64,000 bases of DNA from Christensenellaceae bacterium Phil10 (GCA_001940895.1 MSGY01000015.1:1-64000); one strand, 5' to 3'; counted from the stretch's first letter, positions 25,009 through 32,587 are shown. Translations and numbers: made by a program. The notes: generated by a model from the letters alone, not told the origin.

Positions 25009-25036
25009 ATCATATCACAACGGGAGAGTTTGTCAA
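25009..25036 (-). promoter_or_regulatory. Promoter of the padR-like operon
   Basis: Minus strand: TTGACA, a 16-bp spacer, TATGAT. The palindrome starts at the next base. Confidence 0.7.
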
Positions 25037-25085
25037 GCGTTTAACGAAAAAATCCTCAGTGAATTAAAATTTCTTAAATTCGCTG

Positions 25086-25115
25086 TTTACATCGCACGTG
25101 CGCATATGCTATCAT
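25086..25115 (+). promoter_or_regulatory. Promoter of the PI-PLC-like gene
   Basis: TTTACA, an 18-bp spacer ending in TGC, then TATCAT (TG-type extended -10). Confidence 0.45.
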
Positions 25116-25146
25116 TAGAATATAAAACAACCACAGGGGATATTTT

Positions 25147-26373
25147 ATGGCTGACGATAAGAAAGAGAGCTCAAAAAAAGAAAAATCACGCGCCGCCAAA
25201 TGGGTGCTTGCGCTTTTCGTATGGGGATTTTCGGCTTATTTTCTGATATGTCTTTCCGCGTTTATTCCGACGACGATAGAAGCGCATCATGCCGAGGAAA
25301 CGTGGCGGGAATGGCAGAAGGGCTATATAGATTTTCTCGAGACGTCGTACGCCGCCGATTCGGATTTTTCGAAAGTAAACGAAGAAAATTTTATAACCGG
25401 CGCGACTGTCGCGGACGTTTATTCGGCACGGCTGAACGAAATCCGCTATCTCGCGTCGCACAACAGTTATAAAGTGGGGCTTACGCAGGGGACGGAATAT
25501 CTCTATCACGGACCTTTTGCCGCGTTTATGGGAAAGCAGTTCGATTACGTTTACGATACGATAACCGAACAGCTCAATATGGGGATAAGAAGTATCGAAC
25601 TCGACGCAAATAAAGTCGCCACCGCGGACGGCGGTTTCGAAATCCGGTGTCTGCACAGCAGTTTGCTCGAAAGCAAAAGCACGGCTGTCGATTTTAAAAA
25701 AGGATTGCACGAAATCGATATGTGGCTTGAAAGAAATCCGGATTCGTTGCCTTTAATCGTGCTTGTCGAGCCGAAGGGAAGTAAAAAATTCGACGAGGAG
25801 GCATTCGACGCGCTTGACGGAATGCTCTTCGACGTATTCGGAGATAAACTTCTGACCCCGAAAAAGCTTCTCGGAGAATACGATAATTTCGACGACTTCC
25901 GCGCAGACAACGCCTACCCTACCGTTGAAACGCTTAAAGGGAAAATTATTTTCCTGCTGCACGAAAAAGCCAGCCTCGATACGTACATAGCGAGGGACCC
26001 CGATATGCAGAAAAGCGCGATGAATATCGCGCTCGAATACAAAACGGTAATGAAGAAGGGCGAAAAATACTCGAAATATGCTTTCACCGTTATTATAAAC
26101 AGAGCTTCCAAACATAAAGACCGCATAGAAAAAGCCATAAACGAAGGAAATTTTATGGTGCGCACGCGACTCGATAAATATGCCGTCGTCAAAGAAAAAC
26201 AATATAAGGACGGAATTGCGTCGGGCGCAAACATTTTAAGCACCGATTACGTGCCTTACGTCGAAACCCGTTTATACGAATATCCGGACGGTGAAAGAAG
26301 TGCCGAAACGTATTTTGCGCTTCTCGGAAACGAATACGGAAAAACGGTTACTTTGCGCGGCGTTGATTTGTGA
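25147..26373 (+). CDS. Membrane-anchored PI-PLC-like phosphodiesterase
   Basis: A 408-residue extracellular protein with a charged N-terminus (DDKKESSKKEK) and a single membrane helix at about 18-40. The catalytic barrel follows: first His in ASHNSY (His105), IRSIELD with metal or acid positions, and second His in RCLHSS (His170), then VLVEPKG and a C-terminal barrel half. This fits the PLC-like phosphodiesterase superfamily, close to calcium-dependent PI-PLC types. Likely substrates are phosphoinositides or related glycerophosphoryl compounds. It has its own promoter and terminator. Specificity cannot be set from sequence. Confidence 0.82.
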   Translation: MADDKKESSKKEKSRAAKWVLALFVWGFSAYFLICLSAFIPTTIEAHHAEETWREWQKGYIDFLETSYAADSDFSKVNEENFITGATVADVYSARLNEIRYLASHNSYKVGLTQGTEYLYHGPFAAFMGKQFDYVYDTITEQLNMGIRSIELDANKVATADGGFEIRCLHSSLLESKSTAVDFKKGLHEIDMWLERNPDSLPLIVLVEPKGSKKFDEEAFDALDGMLFDVFGDKLLTPKKLLGEYDNFDDFRADNAYPTVETLKGKIIFLLHEKASLDTYIARDPDMQKSAMNIALEYKTVMKKGEKYSKYAFTVIINRASKHKDRIEKAINEGNFMVRTRLDKYAVVKEKQYKDGIASGANILSTDYVPYVETRLYEYPDGERSAETYFALLGNEYGKTVTLRGVDL

Positions 26374-26404
26374 CGAAGCGAGGATATAGGCGAAAAAGAA
26401 TTGC

Positions 26405-26440
26405 AACCGTCCGGATCAAAAACGTCCGGACGGTTTTTTA
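26405..26440 (+). terminator. Terminator after the PI-PLC-like gene
   Basis: An 11-bp stem (AACCGTCCGGA and complement) with a 9-nt loop and a T6 run. Confidence 0.9.
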
Positions 26441-26476
26441 CGCCGGGCGGCATATCGGAAATATTTGTTCTTAATT

Positions 26477-26560
26477 GAAAATTTTTGTTAATAATATGCT
26501 TTTCCGAAAAAAATTTTGTTACAACACGCTTTTACCGTAAAATTTTTGGAAAAAATATCG
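26477..26560 (+). repeat. Phased A/T-tract repeats upstream of the Lrp-family gene
   Basis: Two and a half tandem copies of about 30 bp: GAAAATTTTTGTTA...GCTTTTCC (26477-26505), GAAAAAAATTTTGTTA...GCTTTTACC (26506-26536) and a partial third (26537-26560). The spacing of about three helical turns phases the A-tracts. They end 8 bp before the -35 box. Confidence 0.7.
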
Positions 26561-26568
26561 TTATAGTG

Positions 26569-26596
26569 TTTACATATCATACCGCTCCGTTATAAA
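26569..26596 (+). promoter_or_regulatory. Promoter of the Lrp-family gene
   Basis: TTTACA, a 16-bp spacer, TATAAA. Confidence 0.6.
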
Positions 26597-26625
26597 ATGT
26601 ATGCGTAAGGATAAGGAGGCTTCTA

Positions 26626-27087
26626 TTGGATAATATCGACGCAAAAATCCTGCAATGTCTCGTTAAAAACGCAAGAGCGAATTCCTCCGATATCGCCGAA
26701 AAAGTTAAGCTTTCCACCTCGGCGGTAATCGAACGTATCAGGAAACTCGAAAGTTCGGGAGTAATCAAAGGTTATACCGCAATGGTAAATCCCGAAAAAC
26801 TGGGCAAAGACGTCATAGCGTTGATAAGCGTTGCAATAGACCATCCTAAATTCAACGACGGATTCGTTACGGCGGCGAAGAGCAATCATCACGTAACGGA
26901 ATGTCTGTATATCGCGGGCGAATTCGATTATTTTCTTAAGGTAGTTACCGACAATACGAAAACGCTTGAAAACGTTCTTAACGAAATAAAGAGTATTCCG
27001 GGCGTGTCGAAAACTCAGACCAGCATAGTTCTCAGCAGTCCGAAAAACGACTATAACTGCGCAATCAGACCTAAGAAAGACAAATAA
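26626..27087 (+). CDS. Lrp/AsnC-family transcriptional regulator (TTG start)
   Basis: A 153-residue regulator. It has an N-terminal helix-turn-helix (about 3-50; DAKILQCLVKNAR, then STSAVIERIRKLESSG) and a C-terminal ligand-binding RAM domain (about 65-145). The start is TTG at 26626: AAGGAGG lies 6 nt upstream and MDNIDAKIL is the exact family N-terminus. Members sense amino acids and often control their own gene; the phased A-tract repeats upstream are a natural binding site. The transhydrogenase genes follow 71 bp later on the same strand and may be under its control. Confidence 0.93.
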   Translation: MDNIDAKILQCLVKNARANSSDIAEKVKLSTSAVIERIRKLESSGVIKGYTAMVNPEKLGKDVIALISVAIDHPKFNDGFVTAAKSNHHVTECLYIAGEFDYFLKVVTDNTKTLENVLNEIKSIPGVSKTQTSIVLSSPKNDYNCAIRPKKDK

Positions 27088-27158
27088 GGATTATGCGTGC
27101 GTATATGCGCGCGTGAGAATAAAAAATAAACGGCGAAAGCCTAATAAAGGAGAAAAGT

Positions 27159-28325
27159 ATGATAGTAGGTATTCCCAAGGAAATTATGCACGACGAAGCT
27201 CGTGTGGCGGCAATTCCCGACACCGTTAAAAAGATGGTAGCCGACGGCGCAACCGTTCTGTTTGAAAAAGGAGCGGGCGAAGGCTCTTATTATCCCGACG
27301 CCGATTACGTTGCCGCAGGTGCAAAAATAGTTGAAGATTGCGAGGAAATCTTTAAACAGGCCGACGTTATCCTTAAAGTCAAGGAACCTCTTTTCAACGA
27401 GGCTAAAGGCAAACACGAAATCGATATGATGCACAAAGGACAGTACATCATCACCTTTATTCACCCCGCTTCTCCCGTCAACCACGAAATGGTAAAGGCG
27501 ATGGCGAAACAGGGCGTCATCGGTCTTACCCTCGACGGCGTTCCCCGTATTTCCCGCGCACAGTCGATGGACGCGTTGTCCTCGATGAGTACCTGCGCAG
27601 GTTATAAAGGTATGCTTATGGGCGCCAGCGATATTCCCAAATTCATGCCCCTTATCGGCTCGGCCGTAGGCGTAATTCAGCCCAGTAACGTTCTCGTACT
27701 CGGCACGGGCGTTGCGGGTCTGCGCGCAGTCGCGACGGCAAAAGGACTCGGCGCAAAAGTATATTCCGCCGATATCCGTCCTTCCGCTAACGAGCAGGCA
27801 ATGTCTCTCGGCGCGAAAATCGTTCCCACGGGAGTTCCCGAGGAAATCGCAGTCCGCCGCGTAGGCGTCGTCGAATATGCAAAACGTCTGCCCGAAGAAT
27901 GGCTCGAAAAAGAACGCGAGGCTCTTGCTGACGCCGTTAAAAACGCCGATATTATTTTCTGCTCGGCACTTCTGCAGGGTCAGCTCGCTCCCACGCTCCT
28001 TACGGACGAAATGGTTGCAAGCATGAAACCCGGTTCCGCAATCGTCGATATCTCCATCGACCAGGGCGGTAACTGCGCTATCACCACTCCCGGCATCCGC
28101 GACGTCAAACACGGCGTAGTCATCGAAGGTATCAAAAATATCCCCGGTCAGCTGCCCACAAGTTCGACCTGGATGTTCGCATATAACATTTACAACCTTT
28201 TGAAATTCCTTGCCAAGGACGGCGAAGTCAAACTCGACATGAACGACGAAATCGTCCAGAGCATTCTCGTAACCCTGAACGGCGAAATCGTTCATAAGGG
28301 TGCGCGCGAGGCAATGGGTCTGTAA
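27159..28325 (+). CDS. pntA: NAD(P) transhydrogenase, NAD-binding subunit alpha-1
   Basis: A 388-residue protein corresponding to domain I of proton-translocating transhydrogenase, homologous to alanine dehydrogenase. It opens MIVGIPKEI, contains the dinucleotide fold VLVLGTGVAGLRAVATAKGLGA near 180-200 and the mobile-loop region after SADIRPSANEQ. It has no membrane part, so it is the separate alpha-1 (PntAA) type. It reduces NAD+ or oxidises NADH while the membrane partner handles NADP(H) and protons. It begins 16-18 nt after AAGGAG (27148-27153). A strong hairpin separates it from the membrane subunit. Confidence 0.94.
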   Translation: MIVGIPKEIMHDEARVAAIPDTVKKMVADGATVLFEKGAGEGSYYPDADYVAAGAKIVEDCEEIFKQADVILKVKEPLFNEAKGKHEIDMMHKGQYIITFIHPASPVNHEMVKAMAKQGVIGLTLDGVPRISRAQSMDALSSMSTCAGYKGMLMGASDIPKFMPLIGSAVGVIQPSNVLVLGTGVAGLRAVATAKGLGAKVYSADIRPSANEQAMSLGAKIVPTGVPEEIAVRRVGVVEYAKRLPEEWLEKEREALADAVKNADIIFCSALLQGQLAPTLLTDEMVASMKPGSAIVDISIDQGGNCAITTPGIRDVKHGVVIEGIKNIPGQLPTSSTWMFAYNIYNLLKFLAKDGEVKLDMNDEIVQSILVTLNGEIVHKGAREAMGL

Positions 28326-28352
28326 AATATCCTTGAACTTAAAAAGGAAGGC

Positions 28353-28387
28353 AATTCTCCTGCCTTATACGGGCAGGAGAATTTTTT
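28353..28387 (+). terminator. Hairpin between pntA and pntB (terminator or attenuator)
   Basis: A perfect 12-bp stem (AATTCTCCTGCC and complement) with a 7-nt loop, then T-rich sequence. It lies inside the operon, so expression of the membrane subunit probably depends on readthrough, or the hairpin stabilises the pntA message. Confidence 0.75.
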
Positions 28388-28413
28388 AAAAACAAATCAG
28401 GCAGGTGCTAATT

Positions 28414-30975
28414 ATGATTTCGATTTTAAATTCTTTTTTGGCGCGGTCGCTGGCGCTCGGTAATTTCGGCCTTGAAAAAGCCATTTACTTCCAGTTGATT
28501 TTACTCGGCGTATTTTTCGTTGCGACTATCGTGGGGTATAAACTTATTTCCAACGTGCCGACGCTTCTGCATACTCCTCTGATGTCGGGTATGAACGCCT
28601 TATCGGGCGTTACCGTTCTCGGCGCGCTTACGGCGGCGGCCGTCCTTCTGAACGGTTACGGCACTGCCGGTATCGTTATATCGGCAATATGCGGTTCGAT
28701 AGCAATCGCGCTCGCTATGGTAAACGTTGTGGGCGGATTTATGGTAACCGACAGGATGCTTGGTATGATTGCAAAGAAGAAAGCCCCGCGTCAGGCCGTA
28801 GTCTATACGGTTGCGTGCGTTCTGGGAGCGGGGCTTATTGCAGCAATCGGTTGCATGAGTCTTTACGGCAACGCAAAAGATTGGGTATATCTTGCGCTGG
28901 CGGTAGTGCTTTCGGGCGGCGTGCTTGGCGGTATCGCAATGATGGGCAACGTCGTTTACAGCCGTATCGGCAACAGAGTGAGCGCCATCTGCATGCTTAT
29001 CGCGATAGTTCTTACCATAGTTTACAATAACATCGGCGGCGCATGGACGATGTATATCGGTCTCGCCCTCGGCGCGGCCGTCGGCGTCGTACTTGCGAAG
29101 AAAGTCAAGATGATTGAAATGCCGCAGATGGTTGCGCTGCTGAACGGTCTCGGAGGAGCCGCGTCGGCAATAGTCGGCGCGTTTGCGATATTCGGAGTAG
29201 GTACGGGATTCGACGGATTTTCGACCACGACTTCTGCGCTGGCTCTTGCGGTAGGTATGATTACGCTGACGGGAAGTCTTGTCGCAGCAGGAAAACTTCA
29301 TAAGATTCTTCCTCAAAAACCCGTCGTTTACAAAGGCCATCAGGCTATGACGGTAGGAAGTCTTGTCCTTACCGTCGCGGGCATCGTAATTTTTGCCGTA
29401 ATCGCCGCTCTCGGCGCTTCGGGCGTCATACGTCTCGGAATCTCCGTCAGGGCGTTCGGAGGCATTATGGCGGCGCTGATTTTCCTGCTTGCAGGATTCT
29501 TCGGTTATATTTTCGCCATCCGCGTGGGCGGTGCGGATATGCCCATCACTATATCTTTGCTTAACAGCCTTTCGGGCGTTGCAGGCGCGATAGCCGGTCT
29601 TGCAATCAACGATTTGTTGCTTGTTGCGGTAGGCGGTATCGTGGGCGCTTCGGGATTATTGCTTACGCAGATTATGTGCAAAGCGATGAACAGAAAACTG
29701 GGCTCGATACTTCTCGGCGCGACTTCCGTCTCGACGGAACATAAGAACGAAACCGATAAAACCGCACCTGCGAAAAACGATAACGCAAAAGAAGAAAGCG
29801 TTGCGGTAGTTTCGGAATCCGAAGTTAAAGAAGTCAAATCAGAGGTTAAACCCGAAAAAAATACCGAAATTAATTATGCGGCAAGTCTTAACGGCGCAAA
29901 AGAAGTCATCATCGTGCCCGGATACGGAATGGCAATCGCGCAGGCGCAGCATCTCGTAAAACAGCTTGCGGATAAACTGGTTGCGGGCGGTACGAAAGTC
30001 AAATACGCCATCCACCCCGTTGCGGGTCGTATGCCCGGCCATATGAACGTATTGCTGTGCGAGGCCAACGTCGAATACGAGGATTTGTACGAAATGGACG
30101 ATATCAATCCCGAATTCAAAACCGCGGACGCCACAATCGTAATAGGAGCCAACGACGTTCTCAATCCTGCGGCTAATACCGCCGAAGGAACGCCCATTTA
30201 CGGCATGCCCGTGCTTGACGTTGCCGACTGCAAAAACATTTTCATTTTCAACTATGATACGAAACCCGGATACGCGGGCGTAGACAATCCCATTTATTCC
30301 CGCGAGGAAGGCGTGCATCTGTATCTCGGCAACGCGCAGGAGACTTTGCAGAAATTCATTGCCGATATGGATAAACCCGCCGAAGTCGAGCTGGAAAAAC
30401 CCGCCGCACCCGTTGCGGACGAGAAACCCGCGGAAGAAGAAAAGAAAGAAGAAAACGTACGTCCCGAAAATCCCGCAAAAATACTGGTCGGCGCAAAAGA
30501 AGTCATCATCGTACCCGGATACGGAATGGCAATCGCGCAGGCGCAACATCTCGTAAAACAGCTTGCGGATAAACTGGTTGCGGGCGGCACGAAAGTCAAA
30601 TACGCAATTCATCCCGTTGCGGGTCGTATGCCCGGCCATATGAACGTATTATTGTGCGAAGCCGACGTTGATTATGAGGATTTGTACGAAATGGACGATA
30701 TCAATCCCGAATTCAAAACCGCGGACGCCACAATAGTAATAGGAGCCAACGACGTTCTCAATCCCGCGGCTAATACCGCCGAAGGAACGCCCATTTACGG
30801 CATGCCCGTGCTTGACGTTGCCGAGTGCAAAAACATCTTTATTTTCAACTATGATACAAGACCCGGATACGCGGGCGTAGACAACCCCATATATACACGC
30901 GAGGACGGAGTATATCTGTATCTCGGCAACGCGCAGGAGACTTTGCAGAAATTTATTGCCGATATAGACGCATAA
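28414..30975 (+). CDS. pntB: Transhydrogenase membrane subunit: alpha-2/beta fusion with two NADP-binding domains
   Basis: An 853-residue fusion. Residues 1-110 match the small alpha-2 membrane subunit (LLHTPLMSGMNALSG). Residues 111-435 match the beta-subunit membrane domain (IEMPQMVALLNGLGGAASA). A charged linker (about 440-492, Lys/Glu/Ser/Val-rich) leads to domain III, the NADP(H)-binding domain (494-652: VPGYGMAIAQAQ, PVAGRMPGHMNVLL, IGANDVLNP). After a second Pro/Ala/Glu/Lys linker (653-692) domain III is repeated (693-851) with 8 conservative changes in 159 residues. All nucleotide-binding motifs are intact in both copies. A normal enzyme has one per subunit. ATG 28414 follows GGCAGG; a GTG three codons earlier is a weaker choice. 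Confidence 0.92.
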   Translation: MISILNSFLARSLALGNFGLEKAIYFQLILLGVFFVATIVGYKLISNVPTLLHTPLMSGMNALSGVTVLGALTAAAVLLNGYGTAGIVISAICGSIAIALAMVNVVGGFMVTDRMLGMIAKKKAPRQAVVYTVACVLGAGLIAAIGCMSLYGNAKDWVYLALAVVLSGGVLGGIAMMGNVVYSRIGNRVSAICMLIAIVLTIVYNNIGGAWTMYIGLALGAAVGVVLAKKVKMIEMPQMVALLNGLGGAASAIVGAFAIFGVGTGFDGFSTTTSALALAVGMITLTGSLVAAGKLHKILPQKPVVYKGHQAMTVGSLVLTVAGIVIFAVIAALGASGVIRLGISVRAFGGIMAALIFLLAGFFGYIFAIRVGGADMPITISLLNSLSGVAGAIAGLAINDLLLVAVGGIVGASGLLLTQIMCKAMNRKLGSILLGATSVSTEHKNETDKTAPAKNDNAKEESVAVVSESEVKEVKSEVKPEKNTEINYAASLNGAKEVIIVPGYGMAIAQAQHLVKQLADKLVAGGTKVKYAIHPVAGRMPGHMNVLLCEANVEYEDLYEMDDINPEFKTADATIVIGANDVLNPAANTAEGTPIYGMPVLDVADCKNIFIFNYDTKPGYAGVDNPIYSREEGVHLYLGNAQETLQKFIADMDKPAEVELEKPAAPVADEKPAEEEKKEENVRPENPAKILVGAKEVIIVPGYGMAIAQAQHLVKQLADKLVAGGTKVKYAIHPVAGRMPGHMNVLLCEADVDYEDLYEMDDINPEFKTADATIVIGANDVLNPAANTAEGTPIYGMPVLDVAECKNIFIFNYDTRPGYAGVDNPIYTREDGVYLYLGNAQETLQKFIADIDA
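29893..30369 (+). repeat. Tandem coding repeat, domain III copy 1
   Basis: 477 bp (159 codons) repeated at +597 bp inside pntB. By hand alignment the encoded copies differ at eight residues, all conservative, and synonymous changes are few, so the copies are recent or kept alike by conversion. Confidence 0.95.
30490..30966 (+). repeat. Tandem coding repeat, domain III copy 2
   Basis: Second copy of the 477-bp domain III repeat, ending three codons before the pntB stop. Confidence 0.95.
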
Positions 30976-30989
30976 CCGGTCGTTTTTCA

Positions 30990-31018
30990 GAAAGCCGCGG
31001 TTTTTCCGCGGCTTTTTT
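30990..31018 (+). terminator. Terminator after pntB
   Basis: Stem AAGCCGCGG / CCGCGGCTT with a T5 loop and T7 run. Confidence 0.9.
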
Positions 31019-31093
31019 ATCGGGCTTTTTCTTACGCTGTTATCAAAACGCATATTTTTCGCCGTATGGCAAACACTTTATACGGAGGTAATT

Positions 31094-31510
31094 ATGGAAC
31101 TTTTAAAAGAAGTAATAAAAAATCTGAATGTGGGAGTAAACGCCATCGACGATATTATGTGCAATGTCAGAGATTGCGAACTGAAGGATACGATTTGCTC
31201 TCAAAAAAAGAATATGCTTGACCTTCTGCACAGAGCGACGGAGGAACTCGGCGAACACGCCGCCGAAAAAACCGGCACCGAGCCTGACGGTTTAGAAAAG
31301 ATAATGCTTAAATCGGCGGTAAAAATCAAATCGGGCTTTGACAAATCGTCCACGAATATCGCCGAAATGCTGATAGAGGGCAACAATATGGGAATCAACG
31401 ACGTCGTAAGAGTCTCGCACCGTCTGGACGGAAAGGAAAACACGCCTTTCGTTGGCGAAATGATTGACCTGTACGACGCAAACATCAAGGAATTAAGAAG
31501 ATTTTTATAA
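31094..31510 (+). CDS. Small all-helical protein of unknown function
   Basis: A 138-residue soluble protein, almost certainly helical (long amphipathic runs at about 1-25, 35-60, 66-95 and 118-138). It has three Cys early on (MCNVRDC, then TIC). ATG 31094 has GGAGG 7 nt upstream. The look is that of a four-helix bundle such as the DUF2383/ferritin-like proteins, but the metal-binding Glu/His pattern is not clear, so no function is proposed. It sits alone between the pntB terminator and its own terminator. Confidence 0.7.
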   Translation: MELLKEVIKNLNVGVNAIDDIMCNVRDCELKDTICSQKKNMLDLLHRATEELGEHAAEKTGTEPDGLEKIMLKSAVKIKSGFDKSSTNIAEMLIEGNNMGINDVVRVSHRLDGKENTPFVGEMIDLYDANIKELRRFL

Positions 31511-31522
31511 TTAAGTTATAAA

Positions 31523-31546
31523 ACGCCGATTGCTCGGCGTTTTTTC
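31523..31546 (+). terminator. Terminator after the small helical protein gene
   Basis: Stem ACGCCGA / TCGGCGT, loop TTGC, then T6. Confidence 0.85.
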
Positions 31547-31561
31547 TTTGACGGAACTTGA

Positions 31562-31716
31562 AAAATAGCGAAGCGAGAAAGTAAAACTTTCGGAAGTGGA
31601 GCGTCAGCGCGCAGCGGTTCGGGGCGAAGCCCGGGCAACGGAGTTGCGCAAAGGCCGTAAGTACAAAAAAAGCAACCTTAAAAAGGTTGCGTTTTGGTGG
31701 ACGTTAACGGACTCGA
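31562..31716 (-). repeat. 155-bp repeat unit B downstream of tRNA-Val
   Basis: Outer copy of a tandem 155-bp unit. Read from the tRNA side it consists of the last 22 nt of tRNA-Val including CCA (31695-31716), a hairpin terminator (31664-31690) and a GC-rich core. The core contains GCAAC-TCC-GTTGC, GGGC-TTC-GCCC, the decamer GCTGACGCTC (31599-31608 on the minus strand) and TTCGCTA (31566-31572). Just outside, at 31548-31560, is a decayed third copy of the tRNA end. Confidence 0.9.
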
Positions 31717-31871
31717 GAAATAGCGAAGAGAGAAAGAGGAACTTTCGGAAGCGGAGCGTCAGCGCGCAGCGGTTCGGGGCGAAGCCCGTACAACGGAGTT
31801 GGACAGAGGCCGAAAGTACAAAAAAAACAACCTTAAAAAGGTTGCTTTTTGGTGGACGTTAACGGACTCGA
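31717..31871 (-). repeat. 155-bp repeat unit A, its tRNA end being part of tRNA-Val itself
   Basis: Inner copy of the tandem unit: tRNA-Val 3' end (31850-31871), terminator (31818-31846) and GC-rich core with GCTGACGCTC (31754-31763) and TTCGCTA (31721-31727). ACTTTCGG (31741-31748) and CCGAAAGT (31810-31817) can pair to close the core into one multi-hairpin structure. In unit B this long stem keeps all but one pair. Confidence 0.9.
31818..31846 (-). terminator. tRNA-Val terminator
   Basis: Minus strand: stem CAACCTT / AAGGTTG with a TTT loop and a T8 run, beginning a few bases after the encoded CCA. Unit B has a second one at 31664-31690. Confidence 0.85.
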
Positions 31872-31925
31872 ACCGCTGACTTTCTCCACGTCAAGAAGAC
31901 ACTCTACCAGCTGAGTTAAACGTCC
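31850..31925 (-). tRNA. tRNA-Val, anticodon GAC
   Basis: All arms close: acceptor GGACGTT / AACGTCC, D-stem ACTC / GAGT, anticodon stem TCTTC / GGAGA with loop TTGACGT (anticodon GAC, reading GUC and GUU), five-base variable loop, T-stem AGCGG / CCGTT with loop TTCGAGT, discriminator A and an encoded CCA. The 76-nt length includes the CCA. Its last 22 nt are repeated 155 bp downstream. Confidence 0.95.
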
Positions 31926-31973
31926 ACAGCAGAAGTAATATTAACATACTATTTCCGATTTGTAAACAATTTT

Positions 31974-32432
31974 TCAGCTGTTTTTCGGCGGAAATTCATT
32001 TTGCAGATAATTTTCGATAATCCCGGCTGCGTCGCCGACAAGTTCCACGCAGGGGCGTTTTTTATAATATTCCGCCGTGCGTTTTTCGGGGGAGGGCGAG
32101 GAATCGGGGACGCCTAAAAGTTCGCGACAGATAATACTTCCGTTTTTTTCTTTGAATTCCCCGGCGAGTTTTTGAACGAGAGAATACAGTTTTGCTTTTT
32201 CGTCGGTTGCCTGCGGGTCGGAATAACCGCATTTAAGTCCGGCAACCATAAGCATACCGCTTACGGCGCCGCAGACTTCGCGCATACGACCCATACCTCC
32301 GCCGAAGGGCGAAGAAATCATTTTAAGTGTTTCGGGGTCGAGGCACAGTTCGTCCGAGAAGGCAAGAAGCACCGATTGAGCGCAGTTGTATCCGTTTTTG
32401 AAATTCTGCATCGCAAGTTCGCGTTTAGTCAT
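31974..32432 (-). CDS. C-GCAxxG-C-C family (putative redox) protein
   Basis: A 152-residue protein with the family's spaced cysteines: GYNCAQSV near 14-21, PFGGGMGRMREVCGAVSG (the GCAxxG-like block) near 43-60, KCGY, IICRELLG and PCVELVGDAAG. Such proteins are common in anaerobes and are thought to bind metal or heme-like cofactors or take part in redox reactions; no activity is established. It is monocistronic on the minus strand with a consensus promoter. Confidence 0.87.
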   Translation of the reverse strand: MTKRELAMQNFKNGYNCAQSVLLAFSDELCLDPETLKMISSPFGGGMGRMREVCGAVSGMLMVAGLKCGYSDPQATDEKAKLYSLVQKLAGEFKEKNGSIICRELLGVPDSSPSPEKRTAEYYKKRPCVELVGDAAGIIENYLQNEFPPKNS

Positions 32433-32468
32433 ATTTTCACCGTTTCTTTAATTGTTTCGATACCGAAA

Positions 32469-32497
32469 ATTATATTCTAACGGACGGGCGTTGTCAA
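32469..32497 (-). promoter_or_regulatory. Consensus promoter of the C-GCAxxG-C-C gene
   Basis: Minus strand: TTGACA, a 17-bp spacer, TATAAT; a near-perfect sigma-A promoter. Confidence 0.8.
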
Positions 32498-32558
32498 GGG
32501 CCGAAAGTTTAATAAAAACCGAAAAAATCCTTTAAAAAGCGTCAATTTTTAAAAAACG

Positions 32559-32587
32559 TTGTAAAAACGCTTTTATTATGTTATAAT
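32559..32587 (+). promoter_or_regulatory. Promoter at the head of the P1 peptidase to lacZ gene run
   Basis: TTGTAA, a 17-bp spacer, TATAAT, 41 bp before the ATG. No terminator is seen downstream until 44.3 kb. Confidence 0.65.

Noticed and set aside
31695-31716. A second tRNA-Val gene
   Set aside because: Only the last 22 nt of the tRNA are repeated; the upstream sequence is the GC-rich core.
31596-31862. An 88-codon open frame across the tRNA-Val repeats
   Set aside because: It spans both repeat units and the tRNA 3' end, has no ribosome binding site and is Arg/Lys-rich repeat translation.
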